Below are positions 9,373 to 20,880 of a stretch of DNA of 64,000 bases, in pieces. Source of the stretch: Hofstenia miamia (taxonomy: Eukaryota > Xenacoelomorpha > Acoela); assembly GCA_004352715.1 (NCBI GenBank), contig SCFE01000004.1, forward strand, positions 3,869,756 through 3,933,755. Direction: 5' to 3'. Each line of letters begins with the position of its first letter. Position 1 is the stretch's first letter. The position numbers and the translations under genes were made by a program. The notes beneath the pieces are model-generated. The model was not told where the DNA came from and did not search any database. It saw nothing but the letters and a program-made list of their open reading frames with translations.

Positions 9373-11054
9373 CTAAAGTTAACTATAATCTAAACTAACA
9401 AAAAAGTTGCTGTGCAAAATACTTAATTATTTGGAAATTCATAAAATGCACATAAAATATTTCAATGGAAAAGCCAGGATTTTGAAGACATTCTCACAAA
9501 ATCAGTTGTGGGTTGATTTCGGTAAACAATACAAGCACGACAATTTTGGACTGCCTACAAAGAGTTTTTACTCGATAAAGGGATAAAAAATTGTCAACTT
9601 TATGAACATAAACATCTTTTTCTAGCATTCTCAATTTACCCCAATTTTACCTATGTCCTTTGGACACTTCAGCCTTGGGAACGGAGGATTTCCTCCCCTA
9701 TCTAACTTTGGATTGGATTATATTAACTCGAAATTTTGTACAAATTTATATGAGCACGAAAAACTTAAAATATTCGGAAATGTGATACCATCATTACTTT
9801 TGATGAATTCATTAAATCTAAAATTGTCTGAGGTCGTGAAATAAATTAAACAATTGGAAATTAGAATTCATTTGTAACTTATCGAATATAATTTTCGCGC
9901 ATATTTTACTTCATATTTTACTTACATTGTTTGCACTAATAATAATATTTGCAAAGTTTAGAAGTTTGTATTCCCGGTTGAAAAGCCATACTATAAACAT
10001 AATGAGCAAATATTTAAAAAATATATATTAAGGGGTTACAATCCTCAATAAAAGTTACACAACGTTTTCAGTAAATATAATAATTACGTTATTTTGATTA
10101 CGTCAATTGACGTCAACCGCGCATGTACTAATGTAGGAATATCCAGTCACAAAATAACAGCAAGCATTATCTCCTGCAAGAGGAAAAAATAGTGAACGTA
10201 TGCTGATAACTACGTCAAATGACCCAACCGCACTTCTAGTCTTAACAGGCCAAAAATGCGATTTTTGAAAACTCAAGTTCGCCAGATTTTTTCAATTAAA
10301 TCGGGTGTATATTGAAATAGGAATTTTCTAATTGGTCTCAGGCAATATCCAATTATCCAAGAGCTTTGCGATATCTCGCTTATTAACTAGTGAACGATCT
10401 ATAAAATCAAAAATGAATGTGCGTGAGTACTTAAGTGAAAACAATGTTTAATGAATGTAATGTATTAACGGTGAAGTTGAAGACTTGTATGATGGTTTGT
10501 TAGAGCATGAGGAAACTGATATTCTTTTGATGAGTAATTTTTGATTGGTCATTGATCAGATAGATGGGTCCAATAACTACACACATTTCACTTATGAAGC
10601 AAGTGAAGTAAAATCAAGTGAATTTTCAAGAAGAGGCTGAAAATTCCAAACGTTCATAAAAGGATTAGCTGGCCAAAGATATTTTTAAAAAAGCGAAAAA
10701 TCCATTTTTTCACTGCTGATTTAATTCAATGATTTAAACATTTGCAAATAATTAGAATAAAACCAAAAGCACGAAACTTAAAGTTAAACGCCGTATTAAA
10801 AATGATTTGCAATAAGCCATTAAAAACTAAACCGGAAACAATGCAATTTGCAAATGGAATTCAATTAACTAAAACAACAAACTACAAAGAGACTTACAAC
10901 TTCTTAGAATTTGACGATAATGCAAAGAAAGCATTAAAGCTATTGACGAGTTTCACTTACGGCAGGAAATGCAAGATAATACAGTGAAATATACGAACCT
11001 GTAAAAAACTAGGCGAACCAATTATTACCAGATTCCGCAAAAAGTGTATTTTTT
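9373..11054 (-). other. PP2C intron 2 sequence, alternative copy
   Basis: Collinear with 19106-20570 apart from indels: 9955-11054 matches 19632-20570, and a segment around 9890-9954 is absent from the main copy. Contains a 63-codon open stretch (9653-9844), also present at 17738 and 19386, and an 81-codon one (10742-10987) also present at 20260. These are conserved only because the whole block is duplicated; I see no protein similarity. Confidence 0.7.
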
Positions 11055-12054
11055 NNNNNNNNNNNNNNNNNNNNNNNNNNNNNNNNNNNNNNNNNNNNNN
11101 NNNNNNNNNNNNNNNNNNNNNNNNNNNNNNNNNNNNNNNNNNNNNNNNNNNNNNNNNNNNNNNNNNNNNNNNNNNNNNNNNNNNNNNNNNNNNNNNNNNN
11201 NNNNNNNNNNNNNNNNNNNNNNNNNNNNNNNNNNNNNNNNNNNNNNNNNNNNNNNNNNNNNNNNNNNNNNNNNNNNNNNNNNNNNNNNNNNNNNNNNNNN
11301 NNNNNNNNNNNNNNNNNNNNNNNNNNNNNNNNNNNNNNNNNNNNNNNNNNNNNNNNNNNNNNNNNNNNNNNNNNNNNNNNNNNNNNNNNNNNNNNNNNNN
11401 NNNNNNNNNNNNNNNNNNNNNNNNNNNNNNNNNNNNNNNNNNNNNNNNNNNNNNNNNNNNNNNNNNNNNNNNNNNNNNNNNNNNNNNNNNNNNNNNNNNN
11501 NNNNNNNNNNNNNNNNNNNNNNNNNNNNNNNNNNNNNNNNNNNNNNNNNNNNNNNNNNNNNNNNNNNNNNNNNNNNNNNNNNNNNNNNNNNNNNNNNNNN
11601 NNNNNNNNNNNNNNNNNNNNNNNNNNNNNNNNNNNNNNNNNNNNNNNNNNNNNNNNNNNNNNNNNNNNNNNNNNNNNNNNNNNNNNNNNNNNNNNNNNNN
11701 NNNNNNNNNNNNNNNNNNNNNNNNNNNNNNNNNNNNNNNNNNNNNNNNNNNNNNNNNNNNNNNNNNNNNNNNNNNNNNNNNNNNNNNNNNNNNNNNNNNN
11801 NNNNNNNNNNNNNNNNNNNNNNNNNNNNNNNNNNNNNNNNNNNNNNNNNNNNNNNNNNNNNNNNNNNNNNNNNNNNNNNNNNNNNNNNNNNNNNNNNNNN
11901 NNNNNNNNNNNNNNNNNNNNNNNNNNNNNNNNNNNNNNNNNNNNNNNNNNNNNNNNNNNNNNNNNNNNNNNNNNNNNNNNNNNNNNNNNNNNNNNNNNNN
12001 NNNNNNNNNNNNNNNNNNNNNNNNNNNNNNNNNNNNNNNNNNNNNNNNNNNNNN
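11055..12054. other. Assembly gap, exactly 1000 N
   Basis: Separates contigs 9095-11054 and 12055-13840. Confidence 0.99.
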
Positions 12055-12097
12055 TTATTCAGTTAGTTATTCAAATCTCAATTAAATATGTTTTTAG

Positions 12098-12243
12098 CCT
12101 TGCCAGACATCTCAGTTCATGAACTTACACAAGATCATGAGTTTATTGTGTTAGCCTGTGATGGAATTTGGGATGTGTTAACCAGTGGTGAAGTTATTGA
12201 TTTTTGCAGAAAGAGAATTGCTATGCAAATGGAACCTGCTAAA
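12098..12243 (+). CDS. PP2C phosphatase exon 4, second copy, inverted relative to main gene
   Basis: A 146-bp exon with acceptor TTTTTAG/CCTTGCC and donor AAA/GTATGT. It encodes LPDISVHELTQDHEFIVLAC, then DGIWDVLTSGEVIDF. The ACDGIWD motif holds a metal-binding Asp of PP2C enzymes. It matches 18489-18634 on the other strand. It is followed after a 194-bp intron by the intact last exon, so this contig carries the undisturbed 3' end of the gene. Confidence 0.88.
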
Positions 12244-12437
12244 GTATGTTTATATTTAATTAATTTTTTCATGCTAAATTTCCTGTTGACGCTGCTCAAT
12301 ATTTAAGATTATGTTAACTTTAATCATATTGAATAATTTATTTCTACATACAATGGACATTAAATTATGTCTTGATCTGATTTCACATTTCAAATTCGAA
12401 TGAATAATGATTTCCTGAGTTAATAGTGAATTTTTAG

Positions 12438-12626
12438 ATTTGCGAAGATCTGATGACACACTGTATTGCACCTGATTGCCAAATGGGAGGACTTGGGTGT
12501 GATAATATGACGGTTCAATTGGTGACATTACTTCAGGGTGAATCATACGTAACATTGTCAAAACGATGTGCTAGACCACCCTTAAATCACAATGATTCCA
12601 GACATATCAACACTCATCTCATGTAG
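12438..12626 (+). CDS. PP2C phosphatase last exon (exon 5), only intact copy in the window
   Basis: The acceptor TTTTTAG precedes ATTTGCGAAG. The exon encodes ICEDLMTHCIAPDCQMGGLG, then CDNMTVQLVTLLQGE and a short tail to TAG at 12624-12626 (63 codons with stop). The ICE.LM..C.APDCQMGGLGxDNMTV block is the C-terminal metal-site segment of the PPM1/Ptc1-like group. The usual Gly before Asp in GGDN is Cys here, while the metal-binding Asp is kept. Only the first 20 bases of this exon remain in the main contig (18275-18294). Confidence 0.88.
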   Translation: MCEDLMTHCIAPDCQMGGLGCDNMTVQLVTLLQGESYVTLSKRCARPPLNHNDSRHINTHLM

Positions 12627-13022
12627 TTCAAGTGCTCTATGTTTGATTTCATTTAAAATGCATATAGGACAGAATAATATTGTACACATGTAATGAATAG
12701 ATAATTATATTTTTACAAACATTTCAATTACAATACCAAACATTTCCTTGCCATTGTATGAGCCTTAAATTTATTTCTTTTATATATTTTCATTGCTTAC
12801 GAATATAATTTGGCATTCCCTACTGTGCTTTCCATTGAAATCTTTATTGTAAATATTTGGTTTTTAATTTTGATTTTTATGTTGTTTTGATATGATGTGA
12901 TATTTTTATTTTGGAATTTTTTTATTCTAGCAATAGAATTGAATTATATATTTTTGCACTACGAGTTTTGTTTGTGTGTAACTGTTTATCATTCCAAATG
13001 TGTATTGAACTTGATGAATAAA
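12627..13022 (+). other. Probable 3' UTR of PP2C with poly(A) signal
   Basis: AT-rich sequence after the PP2C stop codon. A canonical AATAAA lies at 13017-13022 about 390 bp after the stop. No other gene is visible. Confidence 0.55.
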
Positions 13023-13291
13023 ATCACATTGTACGTAATTCGTTCTGTATATTACATTTAGCTAGTCATTTCTCAAATTCGAAAACAATATTATTTGCAT
13101 ACAATTTGCTAAGTTGAATATTAAAAACCTTAATTAAACTGCTGTCGTATTTTTAAAGTTTCACTTATTTCTGGACAATTGGAATATTTTTTCTTGCAAA
13201 TTTATGCATCTTGTAATCATCACTAGATTTGAAAGTCCTATTTGTTTTTTATGAGTAACATTAATGTATTGTTGGCGACTGTTTTTTACAG

Positions 13292-13840
13292 GCTTGTAAA
13301 TAAATTAAAATAAATTGCCAAATTTCGAAATTTTTTTTCTAACACCTATAGGATGGCAAATGCGTTAAGAATAGCAAGTCAAATTTTGGTAAAGGTTGTT
13401 GAAAAGCCCAGTATTGGGCATTTTGTGTTTCTAGTTTAACTGTTTTAATTGATTCCATTTATTGTTTTCATTTGTTTGCAAAGTCTATTGAGGCTAAGCC
13501 TCTATAATCACCTTCGGACGACTTCATTCTAAATTATTATATTTTTTAAATTGAGAATTTCACAAAGCTTTGTGCATATTGGCGCAAAACTGTTTTTAAT
13601 GCATCATTAATATTATCTCTGCCTATATTAATCCTATTTCAATCAAACCAAAGCAGATGGATACATACCAAATGGTGCACACAAAAATATAACAGTTTAT
13701 ATAGGTTAATTATTTCAGGTTGAAAGTCATATGGGCTTTTAAGTTTCAAAGAATCTTACTTGCAATTGGTTTATAAAATTTTTACAATGGTGAAGCTAAC
13801 ATTCTTATAAGATCGTACTTTATATGACATGTAGAATAAT
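13292..13840. repeat. Inverted copy of 16464-17013
   Basis: About 550 bp downstream of the PP2C gene, near-identical in reverse complement to 16464-17013, with a small block difference around 13618-13632. Homology begins exactly after a TTTTTTACAG-like sequence at 13281-13291. It marks this contig as the alternative version of the main-contig region. Confidence 0.88.
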
Positions 13841-14840
13841 NNNNNNNNNNNNNNNNNNNNNNNNNNNNNNNNNNNNNNNNNNNNNNNNNNNNNNNNNNNN
13901 NNNNNNNNNNNNNNNNNNNNNNNNNNNNNNNNNNNNNNNNNNNNNNNNNNNNNNNNNNNNNNNNNNNNNNNNNNNNNNNNNNNNNNNNNNNNNNNNNNNN
14001 NNNNNNNNNNNNNNNNNNNNNNNNNNNNNNNNNNNNNNNNNNNNNNNNNNNNNNNNNNNNNNNNNNNNNNNNNNNNNNNNNNNNNNNNNNNNNNNNNNNN
14101 NNNNNNNNNNNNNNNNNNNNNNNNNNNNNNNNNNNNNNNNNNNNNNNNNNNNNNNNNNNNNNNNNNNNNNNNNNNNNNNNNNNNNNNNNNNNNNNNNNNN
14201 NNNNNNNNNNNNNNNNNNNNNNNNNNNNNNNNNNNNNNNNNNNNNNNNNNNNNNNNNNNNNNNNNNNNNNNNNNNNNNNNNNNNNNNNNNNNNNNNNNNN
14301 NNNNNNNNNNNNNNNNNNNNNNNNNNNNNNNNNNNNNNNNNNNNNNNNNNNNNNNNNNNNNNNNNNNNNNNNNNNNNNNNNNNNNNNNNNNNNNNNNNNN
14401 NNNNNNNNNNNNNNNNNNNNNNNNNNNNNNNNNNNNNNNNNNNNNNNNNNNNNNNNNNNNNNNNNNNNNNNNNNNNNNNNNNNNNNNNNNNNNNNNNNNN
14501 NNNNNNNNNNNNNNNNNNNNNNNNNNNNNNNNNNNNNNNNNNNNNNNNNNNNNNNNNNNNNNNNNNNNNNNNNNNNNNNNNNNNNNNNNNNNNNNNNNNN
14601 NNNNNNNNNNNNNNNNNNNNNNNNNNNNNNNNNNNNNNNNNNNNNNNNNNNNNNNNNNNNNNNNNNNNNNNNNNNNNNNNNNNNNNNNNNNNNNNNNNNN
14701 NNNNNNNNNNNNNNNNNNNNNNNNNNNNNNNNNNNNNNNNNNNNNNNNNNNNNNNNNNNNNNNNNNNNNNNNNNNNNNNNNNNNNNNNNNNNNNNNNNNN
14801 NNNNNNNNNNNNNNNNNNNNNNNNNNNNNNNNNNNNNNNN
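13841..14840. other. Assembly gap, exactly 1000 N
   Basis: Joins the alternative PP2C 3' contig to the long main contig that begins inside a LINE. Confidence 0.99.
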
Positions 14841-15645
14841 TATCTTAATTTCACGTCGCAAATAAATACTACTATTAAAAAAATGGCTATAGGTATTAGA
14901 AAGATATCCATGTTTCCCAACAGTTACCCCCAATTGCAGTAATTCAAATGTTTCATGCATTTGTTATGAGTAATTTAAACTATGCTAATATCTTATATAC
15001 TAATGTACACAGCCAAATGTTAAAAAAGCTTCGAGTTCAACTAAAATGGGCATTAAATGTTTGTAATAAAAACTCTTCTAAAACAAAAGAATATATTTCT
15101 AAATCTATTCTTTTTCCACAAGAGTTAATTATTTACAATATTATTATTTATTTCTTCAAATTCATAAAGAAAATACCACCCTACAACGAGATATCATTCT
15201 CATTTTCGACAGATTGTCTGAAGCAAAATAAACGAACAAAAAACTACTCACGTGTTAAATTTAATAAAAATATCATGAGTCAATCCTTTATTAATACTGC
15301 AATTTATAACTGGAATATATTGCCAAAAGAAATGAAAATAATAGACAACCTTAAAAAATTCAAAAAAGAATTAAAATTATTATTTCTCAAACAAAAGTTT
15401 ATATCAGGTAGATCATGGATAGGATTTAAATTTTATAATAACGATTATACAATAAATCGAAATTAGTAAGCTATCCGTAGTCAGTGTATTTTTTAGTCAG
15501 TGTTGTTTTATTTATTTCATTTTTGTTATTATTCATTTTTTGTACATAGTAGTTAATGACGCTATTCATTTGAAATATCAGTAAAATATTGTAAAAAAAT
15601 TCAAATGAATATAGATTATCTTACCTTATCTTATCTTATCTTATC
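14841..15645 (+). mobile_element. LINE ORF2 C-terminus and 3' tail, 5' part lost in gap
   Basis: The sequence opens at YLNFTSQINTTIKKMAIGIR, has a stop and frame change, then runs from 14948 to 15466 (172 codons), including SNLNYANILYTNV and a conserved-looking QSFINTAIYNWNILPKEMK. This order (SH.NH...KK..GI..K, LNYG..., Q.SF...WN.LP.EIK) is the region after the RT of CR1/Jockey-type LINEs. The 3' end is a (TTATC)n repeat at about 15615-15645, a LINE-like microsatellite tail. One of the longest uninterrupted retroelement ORFs here, so it may be comparatively young. Confidence 0.65.
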
Positions 15646-16463
15646 ACATTACAATAAGCCAACCGATACAAATTTAGTAATTAACAATCCAACTCACCTT
15701 TTGCATACGAGAAATCCATGATCAAAAGATCTGATAAATTGAAATTTTATGATTAATCAAAATTACGAAGAACTTCATAAATTAATAATAAATATTTAAT
15801 ACATATTAAGGTAACTTGCATATATCTCTTATATTTTGATAGAGAGCATGATGGTACATTGTTTGCGATCATACTACAAATCATTGGATTTTTCTTCGGT
15901 GTATTGCGTAAGTTGAACTTTTTTCGTGATGAGGCACCTTCTAATATGTTCCAGTTCTAAGAAATGCATCTGCACTTTGACGATCTTCAAAAATCCCTTC
16001 TAAACGCATGGGAGTGTTCCTGCAAGGCTCTAAGAGGTGAGCATACTTTAGAACTGAAACTTGCTTTAGATACAAAGAAATTAGGAGGTTAGCAGAGAGG
16101 GTTCCGGTATTGATCGACTATAGGATCTCGTATTTTAGCCTCATTTTTGTCCAAAACTTCTACAATTAATTAGTTCTGTATTAATAATTCTAATTTTTCT
16201 GTTTTCTTTGAAATTATGTATTTTTCTTTTTTTACAAGAGAAATCCAGGTCTTAATAACATACAGAAAATCTGTGCACTATAAATATTGTGAAATCAGAA
16301 ACACAAAGTATGTTGGAAAGAAAATTTGGATTAGCAAACTTAAACTTAGATGCATTCCAATTGAACAATTCTAGAATTTTTGCATTGGATTGGATTGAAT
16401 TGGACAGAAAAATCTGTCAAATCTACAAGCCTGTTTTTAGGCCACCAGTGAGCAAATACTGAA
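15646..16463. other. No gene seen
   Basis: AT-rich sequence between the LINE tail and the duplicated PP2C 3' flank. I see no coding similarity or repeat structure. Confidence 0.5.
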
Positions 16464-17013
16464 ATTATTCTACATGTCATATAAAGTACGATCTTATAAG
16501 AATGTTAGCTTCACCATTGTAAAAATTTTATAAACCAATTGCAAGTAAGATTCTTTGAAACTTAAAAGCCCATATGACTTTCAACCTGAAATAATTAACC
16601 TATATAAACTGTTATATTTTTGTGTGCACCATTTGGTATGTATAATATCTGCTTTGGTTTGATTGAAATAGGATACCATTTGGCAGAGATAATATTAATG
16701 ATGCATTAAAAACAGTTTTGCGCCAATATGCACAAAGCTTTGTGAAATTCTCAATTTAAAAAATATAATAATTTAGAATGAAGTCGTCCGAAGGTGATTA
16801 TAGAGGCTTAGCCTCAATAGACTTTGCAAACAAATGAAAACAATAAATGGAATCAATTAAAACAGTTAAACTAGAAACACAAAATGCCCAATACTGGGCT
16901 TTTCAACAACCTTTACCAAAATTTGACTTGCTATTCTTAACGCATTTGCCATCCTATAGGTGTTAGAAAAAAAATTTCGAAATTTGGCAATTTATTTTAA
17001 TTTATTTACAAGC
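16464..17013. repeat. PP2C 3'-flank segment, main contig
   Basis: Reverse-complement partner of 13292-13840. In the alternative contig it follows the PP2C 3' UTR, here it joins directly to a foreign coding fragment at 17014. Confidence 0.85.
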
Positions 17014-17382
17014 TTTATGCTGGGTCTTCCCAATGTGTGTTGCTGTACTAACAATCTTGTGAAGTGTTTCTCGAATCTTTGCTGTACCTTTTTTGTAGGA
17101 GACATCGGTAAAATCTCTATGCTCTGCAGTAGCCATTGTTTAATATTTGTCGGAATCGGTGCCACAGCTATTTCGAATTTTTTCTGTCTAGCTATCTGTC
17201 TCCGCTCTTTTCTCATCATCGGCAGTACCAGCTTGTCATTATATGTTAATGCAATCACTAATACCCAAATAGCTGTTCTTGCTCTGATTTCTGGGGCATT
17301 AATTTCTTCAAACAGTTGCGTTTTAAAGTTTCTTTTGGCTTCCATCTCGTACGCTCTCCTGATTTTGTATAACATAGCTTCC
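17014..17382 (-). pseudogene. Fragment of unrecognised protein family (shared with 59.2-59.6 kb)
   Basis: On the minus strand, an open frame of about 123 codons reads EAMLYKIRRAYEMEAKRNFK, then IRARTAIWVLVIALTYNDKL, then TNIKQWLLQSIEILPMSPTK and QQRFEKHFTRLL...LGRP. It aligns without large gaps to the frame at 59250-59625: AIWVLVIALT/AVWVLSIFLT, IKQWLLQS/IKNWLLHS, QQRFEKHFTRLL/MQRFEKFYAHLI, LGRP/LGRF. Similarity ends at LGRP, where the sequence switches to PP2C 3' flank. On the other side it joins a truncated PP2C exon 3 out of frame. I do not recognise the family. Function unknown. Confidence 0.65.
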
Positions 17383-17457
17383 GGGTTTATGGTCGAAAGA
17401 CAGCGGTACTGCTCTACCACGCACACTACATACTGCACGTGAATCTCCGACATTGGC
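17383..17457 (-). pseudogene. Truncated extra copy of PP2C exon 3
   Basis: The first 75 bp of exon 3 (same acceptor, ANVGDSRAV to FDHKP) are present and then cut at GACCATAAACCC, where the foreign fragment begins. It is a dead partial copy in direct orientation to 18880-19105. Confidence 0.88.
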
Positions 17458-18055
17458 CTAAAGTTAACTATAATCTAAACTAACAAAAAAGTTGCTGTGC
17501 AAAATACTTAATTATTTGGAAATTCATAAAATGCACATAAAATATTTCAATGGAAAAGCCAGGATTTTGAAGACATTCTCACAAAATCAGTTGTATGTTG
17601 ATTTCGGTAAACAATACAAGCACGACAATTTTGGACTGCCTACAAAGAGTTTTTACTCGATAAAGGGATAAAAAATTGTCAACTTTATGAACATAAACAT
17701 CTTTTTCTAGCATTCTCAATTTACCCCAATTTTACCTGTGTCCTTTGGACACTTCAGCCTTGGGAACGGAGGATTTCCTCCCCTATCTAACTTTGGATTG
17801 GATTATATTAACTCGAAATTTTGTACAAATTTATATGAGCACGAAAAACTTAAAATATTCGGAAATGTGATACCATCATTACTTTTGATGAATTCATTAA
17901 ATCTAAAATTGTCTGAGGTCGTGAAATAAATTAAACAATTGGAAATTATGGAATTGATTAGAATTCATTTTTAACTTATCGAATATAATTTTCGCGCATA
18001 TTTTACTTACATTGTTTGCACTAATAATAATATTTGCAAAGTTTAGAAGTTTGCC
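17458..18055 (-). repeat. Duplicate of PP2C intron 2 start
   Basis: About 600 bp directly repeated from 19106-19631 and from 9373-9960. It joins at 18056 to a copy of intron 4, a junction not found in the other copies. Confidence 0.85.
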
Positions 18056-18493
18056 GTCATCAGATCTTCGCAAATCTAAATATTCACTATTAACTGAGGA
18101 AATCATTATTCATTCGAATTTAAAATGTGAAATCAGATCAAGACATAATTTAATGTCCATTGTATGTAGAAATAAATTATTCAATTTGATTAAAGTTAAC
18201 ATAATCTTATATATTGAGCAGCGTCAACAGGAAATTAATCATGAAGAAATTAATTAAATATAAACATACTTTTTGTCATCAGATCTTCGCAAATCTAAAA
18301 ATTCACTATTAACTCAGGAAATCATTATTCATTCGAATTTGAAATGTGAAATCAGATCAAGACATAATTTAATGTCCATTGTATGTAGAAATAAATTATT
18401 CAATATGATTAAAGTTAACATAATCTTATATATTGAGCAGCGTCAACAGGAAATTAATCATGAAGAAATTAATTAAATATAAACATACTTTAG
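18056..18493 (-). repeat. 219-bp tandem duplication spanning PP2C intron 4
   Basis: 18056-18274 and 18275-18493 are tandem copies with a few mismatches. Each unit, read on the minus strand, runs from the last bases of exon 4 through the whole intron to the first 20 bases of exon 5. The rest of exon 5 is absent from this contig. Confidence 0.9.
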
Positions 18494-18634
18494 CAGGTTC
18501 CATTTGCATAGCAATTCTCTTTCTGCAAAAATCAATAACTTCACCACTGGTTAACACATCCCAAATTCCATCACAGGCTAACACAATAAACTCATGATCT
18601 TGTGTAAGTTCATGAACTGAGATGTCTGGCAAGG
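18489..18634 (-). CDS. PP2C phosphatase exon 4 (main gene)
   Basis: 146-bp exon, acceptor TTTTTAG/CCTTGCC, donor AAA/GTATGT. It encodes ALPDISVHELTQDHEFIVLA then CDGIWDVLTSGEVIDFCRKR and ends in MEPAK at a phase-0 junction. The DG of ACDGIWD is a PP2C metal-site element. In this contig its 3' neighbour, exon 5, is destroyed by the rearrangement, so this assembled version cannot make a complete protein. Confidence 0.88.
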
Positions 18635-18879
18635 CTAAAAACATATTTAATTGAGATTTGAATAACTAACTGAATAAAATGTGTTTCTAGACAAAGTTGA
18701 GACGATGGAACAATTGCATGTAGGGAGTTTAATGAGAAGTACTTTGCAGTGGTCTTAAATATACAAGTCTAAGAGCAGGCCTGCATCCAGTCATTTTCCC
18801 TTACTAAAGGTCAACTTGAAATAGGACAAAGTTCAATAATTAAACGCCATTGATAACTAATTAGTATTAAATGTCATAC

Positions 18880-19105
18880 CAACGACTATCTGCTCTTCTG
18901 GATTGCGTGAATAATTTCGCTTGAACACAAAATCACCAAGAGCACGTGATAAGGCAAGATTTCCATTGACCCTGTTGAATTCGACGAAACCACCGGCCCG
19001 AGTGATTCTGGATTGTTCTTTCGCATCAGTGGGTTTATGGTCGAAAGACAGCGGTACTGCGCTACCACGCACACTACATACTGCACGTGAATCTCCGACA
19101 TTGGC
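18880..19105 (-). CDS. PP2C phosphatase exon 3 (main gene)
   Basis: 226-bp exon encoding [14 protein letters not shown], then [14 protein letters not shown], then [20 protein letters not shown], ending near PEEQIVV with a phase-1 donor (G/GTATGA). GDSRA, DHKP and LALSRALGD are conserved PP2C motifs. It joins exon 2 at TGT/GCC in phase 0 and exon 4 as G/CC. Confidence 0.9.
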
Positions 19106-20880
19106 CTAAAGTTAACTATAATTTAAACTAACAAAAAAGTTGCTGTGCAAAATACTTAATTATTTGGAAATTCATAAAATGCACATAAAATATTTCAATG
19201 GAAAAGCCAGGATTTTGAAGACATTCTCACAAAATCAGTTGTATGTTGATTTCGGTAAACAATACAAGCACGACAATTTTGGACTGCCTACAAAGAGTTT
19301 TTACTCGATAAAGGGATAAAAAATTGTCAACTTTATGAACATAAACATCTTTTTCTAGCATTCTCAATTTACCCCAATTTTACCTGTGTCCTTTGGACAC
19401 TTCAGCCTTGGGAACGGAGGATTTCCTCCCCTATCTAACTTTGGATTGGATTATATTAACTCGAAATTTTGTACAAATTTATATGAGCACGAAAAACTTA
19501 AAATATTCGGAAATGTGATACCATCATTACTTTTGATGAATTCATTAAATCTAAAATTGTCTGAGGTCGTGAAATAAATTAAACAATTGGAAATTATGGA
19601 ATTGATTAGAATTCATTTTTAACTTATCGAATATAAGGTATTCCCGGTTGAAAAGCCATACTATAAACATAATGAGCAAATATTTAAAAAATATATATTA
19701 AGGGGTTACAATCCTCAATAAAAGTTACACAACGTTTTCAGTAAATATAATAATTACGTTATTTTGATTACGTCAAATGACGTCAACCGCGCATGTACTA
19801 ATTTAGGTAATATCCAGTCACAAAATAACAGCAAGCATTATCTCCTGCAAGAGGAAAAAATAGTGAATGTATGCTGATAACTACGTCAAATGACCCAAAC
19901 CGCACTTCTAGTCTTAACAGGCCAAAAATGCGATTGTTGAAAACTCAAGTTCGTCAGATTTTTTCAATTAAATCGGGTGTATATTGAAATAGGAATTTTC
20001 TAATTGGCCTCAGTCAATATCCAATTATCCAAGAGCTTTGCGATATCTCGCTTATTAACTAGTGAACGATCTATAAAATCAAAAATGAATGTGCGTGAGT
20101 ACTTAAGTGAAAACAATGTTTAATGAATGTATTAACGGTGAAGTTGAAGACTTGTATGATGGTTTGTTAGAGCATGATCCAAGAGCTGGCCAAAGATATT
20201 TTTAAAAAAGCCAAAAATCCATTTTTTTCACTGCTGATTTAATTCAATGATTTAAACATTTGCAAATAATTAGAATAAAACCAAAAGCACGAAACTTAAA
20301 GTTAAACGCCGTATTAAAAATGATTTGCAATAAGCCATTAAAAACTAAACCGGAAACAATGCAATTTGCAAATGGAATTCAATTAACTAAAACAACAAAC
20401 TACAAAGAAACTTACAACTTCTTAGAATTAGACGATAATGCAAAGAAAGCATTAAAGCTATTGACGAGTTTCACTTACGGCAGGAAATGCAAGATAATAC
20501 AGTGAAATATACGAACCTGTAAAAAAGTAGGCGAACCAATTATTACCAGATTCCGCAAAAAGTGTATTTTTTTACAAAAAAAACGTCTTAAAAGCTTAAA
20601 ATGACTTAAAAGTCTAAGGCAATATTATTTTTGCTTTTAGACAACCACCTCAGGCTACTAAAATTTTGCTGAAAACCTTTTGCATTATTATAACCTTATC
20701 TACATTCCCTTTTGGTTTCCTCAGAATAAACAAACGCAAGGTTTGCTGCATTTTCGGTAAATGCCAAATGCTAAACGACGAATAGACGAATCCGAAAATT
20801 TTTCCCCGTTAAAATAATATACGAATTTGAAAAATGCTTCAAAAATCAATTGCAAAAACTTTCTTAAGGGATTGTTTTAA
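19106..20880 (-). other. PP2C intron 2, proximal part
   Basis: Intronic sequence duplicated at 9373-11054 and in part at 17458-18055. A short motif pair TACGTCAAATGAC recurs (19770s and 19880s). No gene seen. Confidence 0.7.

Noticed and set aside
9653-9844. 63-codon ORF conserved at three places (9653, 17738, 19386)
   Set aside because: Conservation is explained by duplication of the whole PP2C intron block; a fourth diverged copy near 23830 is not open in the same way and no protein similarity is seen.
10742-10987. 81-codon ORF also at 20260-20505
   Set aside because: Lies in the same duplicated intron block; one amino-acid change only, which says nothing about selection. No known family.
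13281-13320. Polypyrimidine plus CAG before GCTTGTAAATAA, read as acceptor of a last exon
   Set aside because: Looked like an intron-containing partner of 17014, but the homology to ORF A stops before this point, so it is better explained as a rearrangement breakpoint.
16992-17453. Single 153-codon minus-strand gene
   Set aside because: It is a chimera: the first 24 codons are PP2C exon 3 in a wrong frame and the last are PP2C 3' flank; only the middle is coding-derived.
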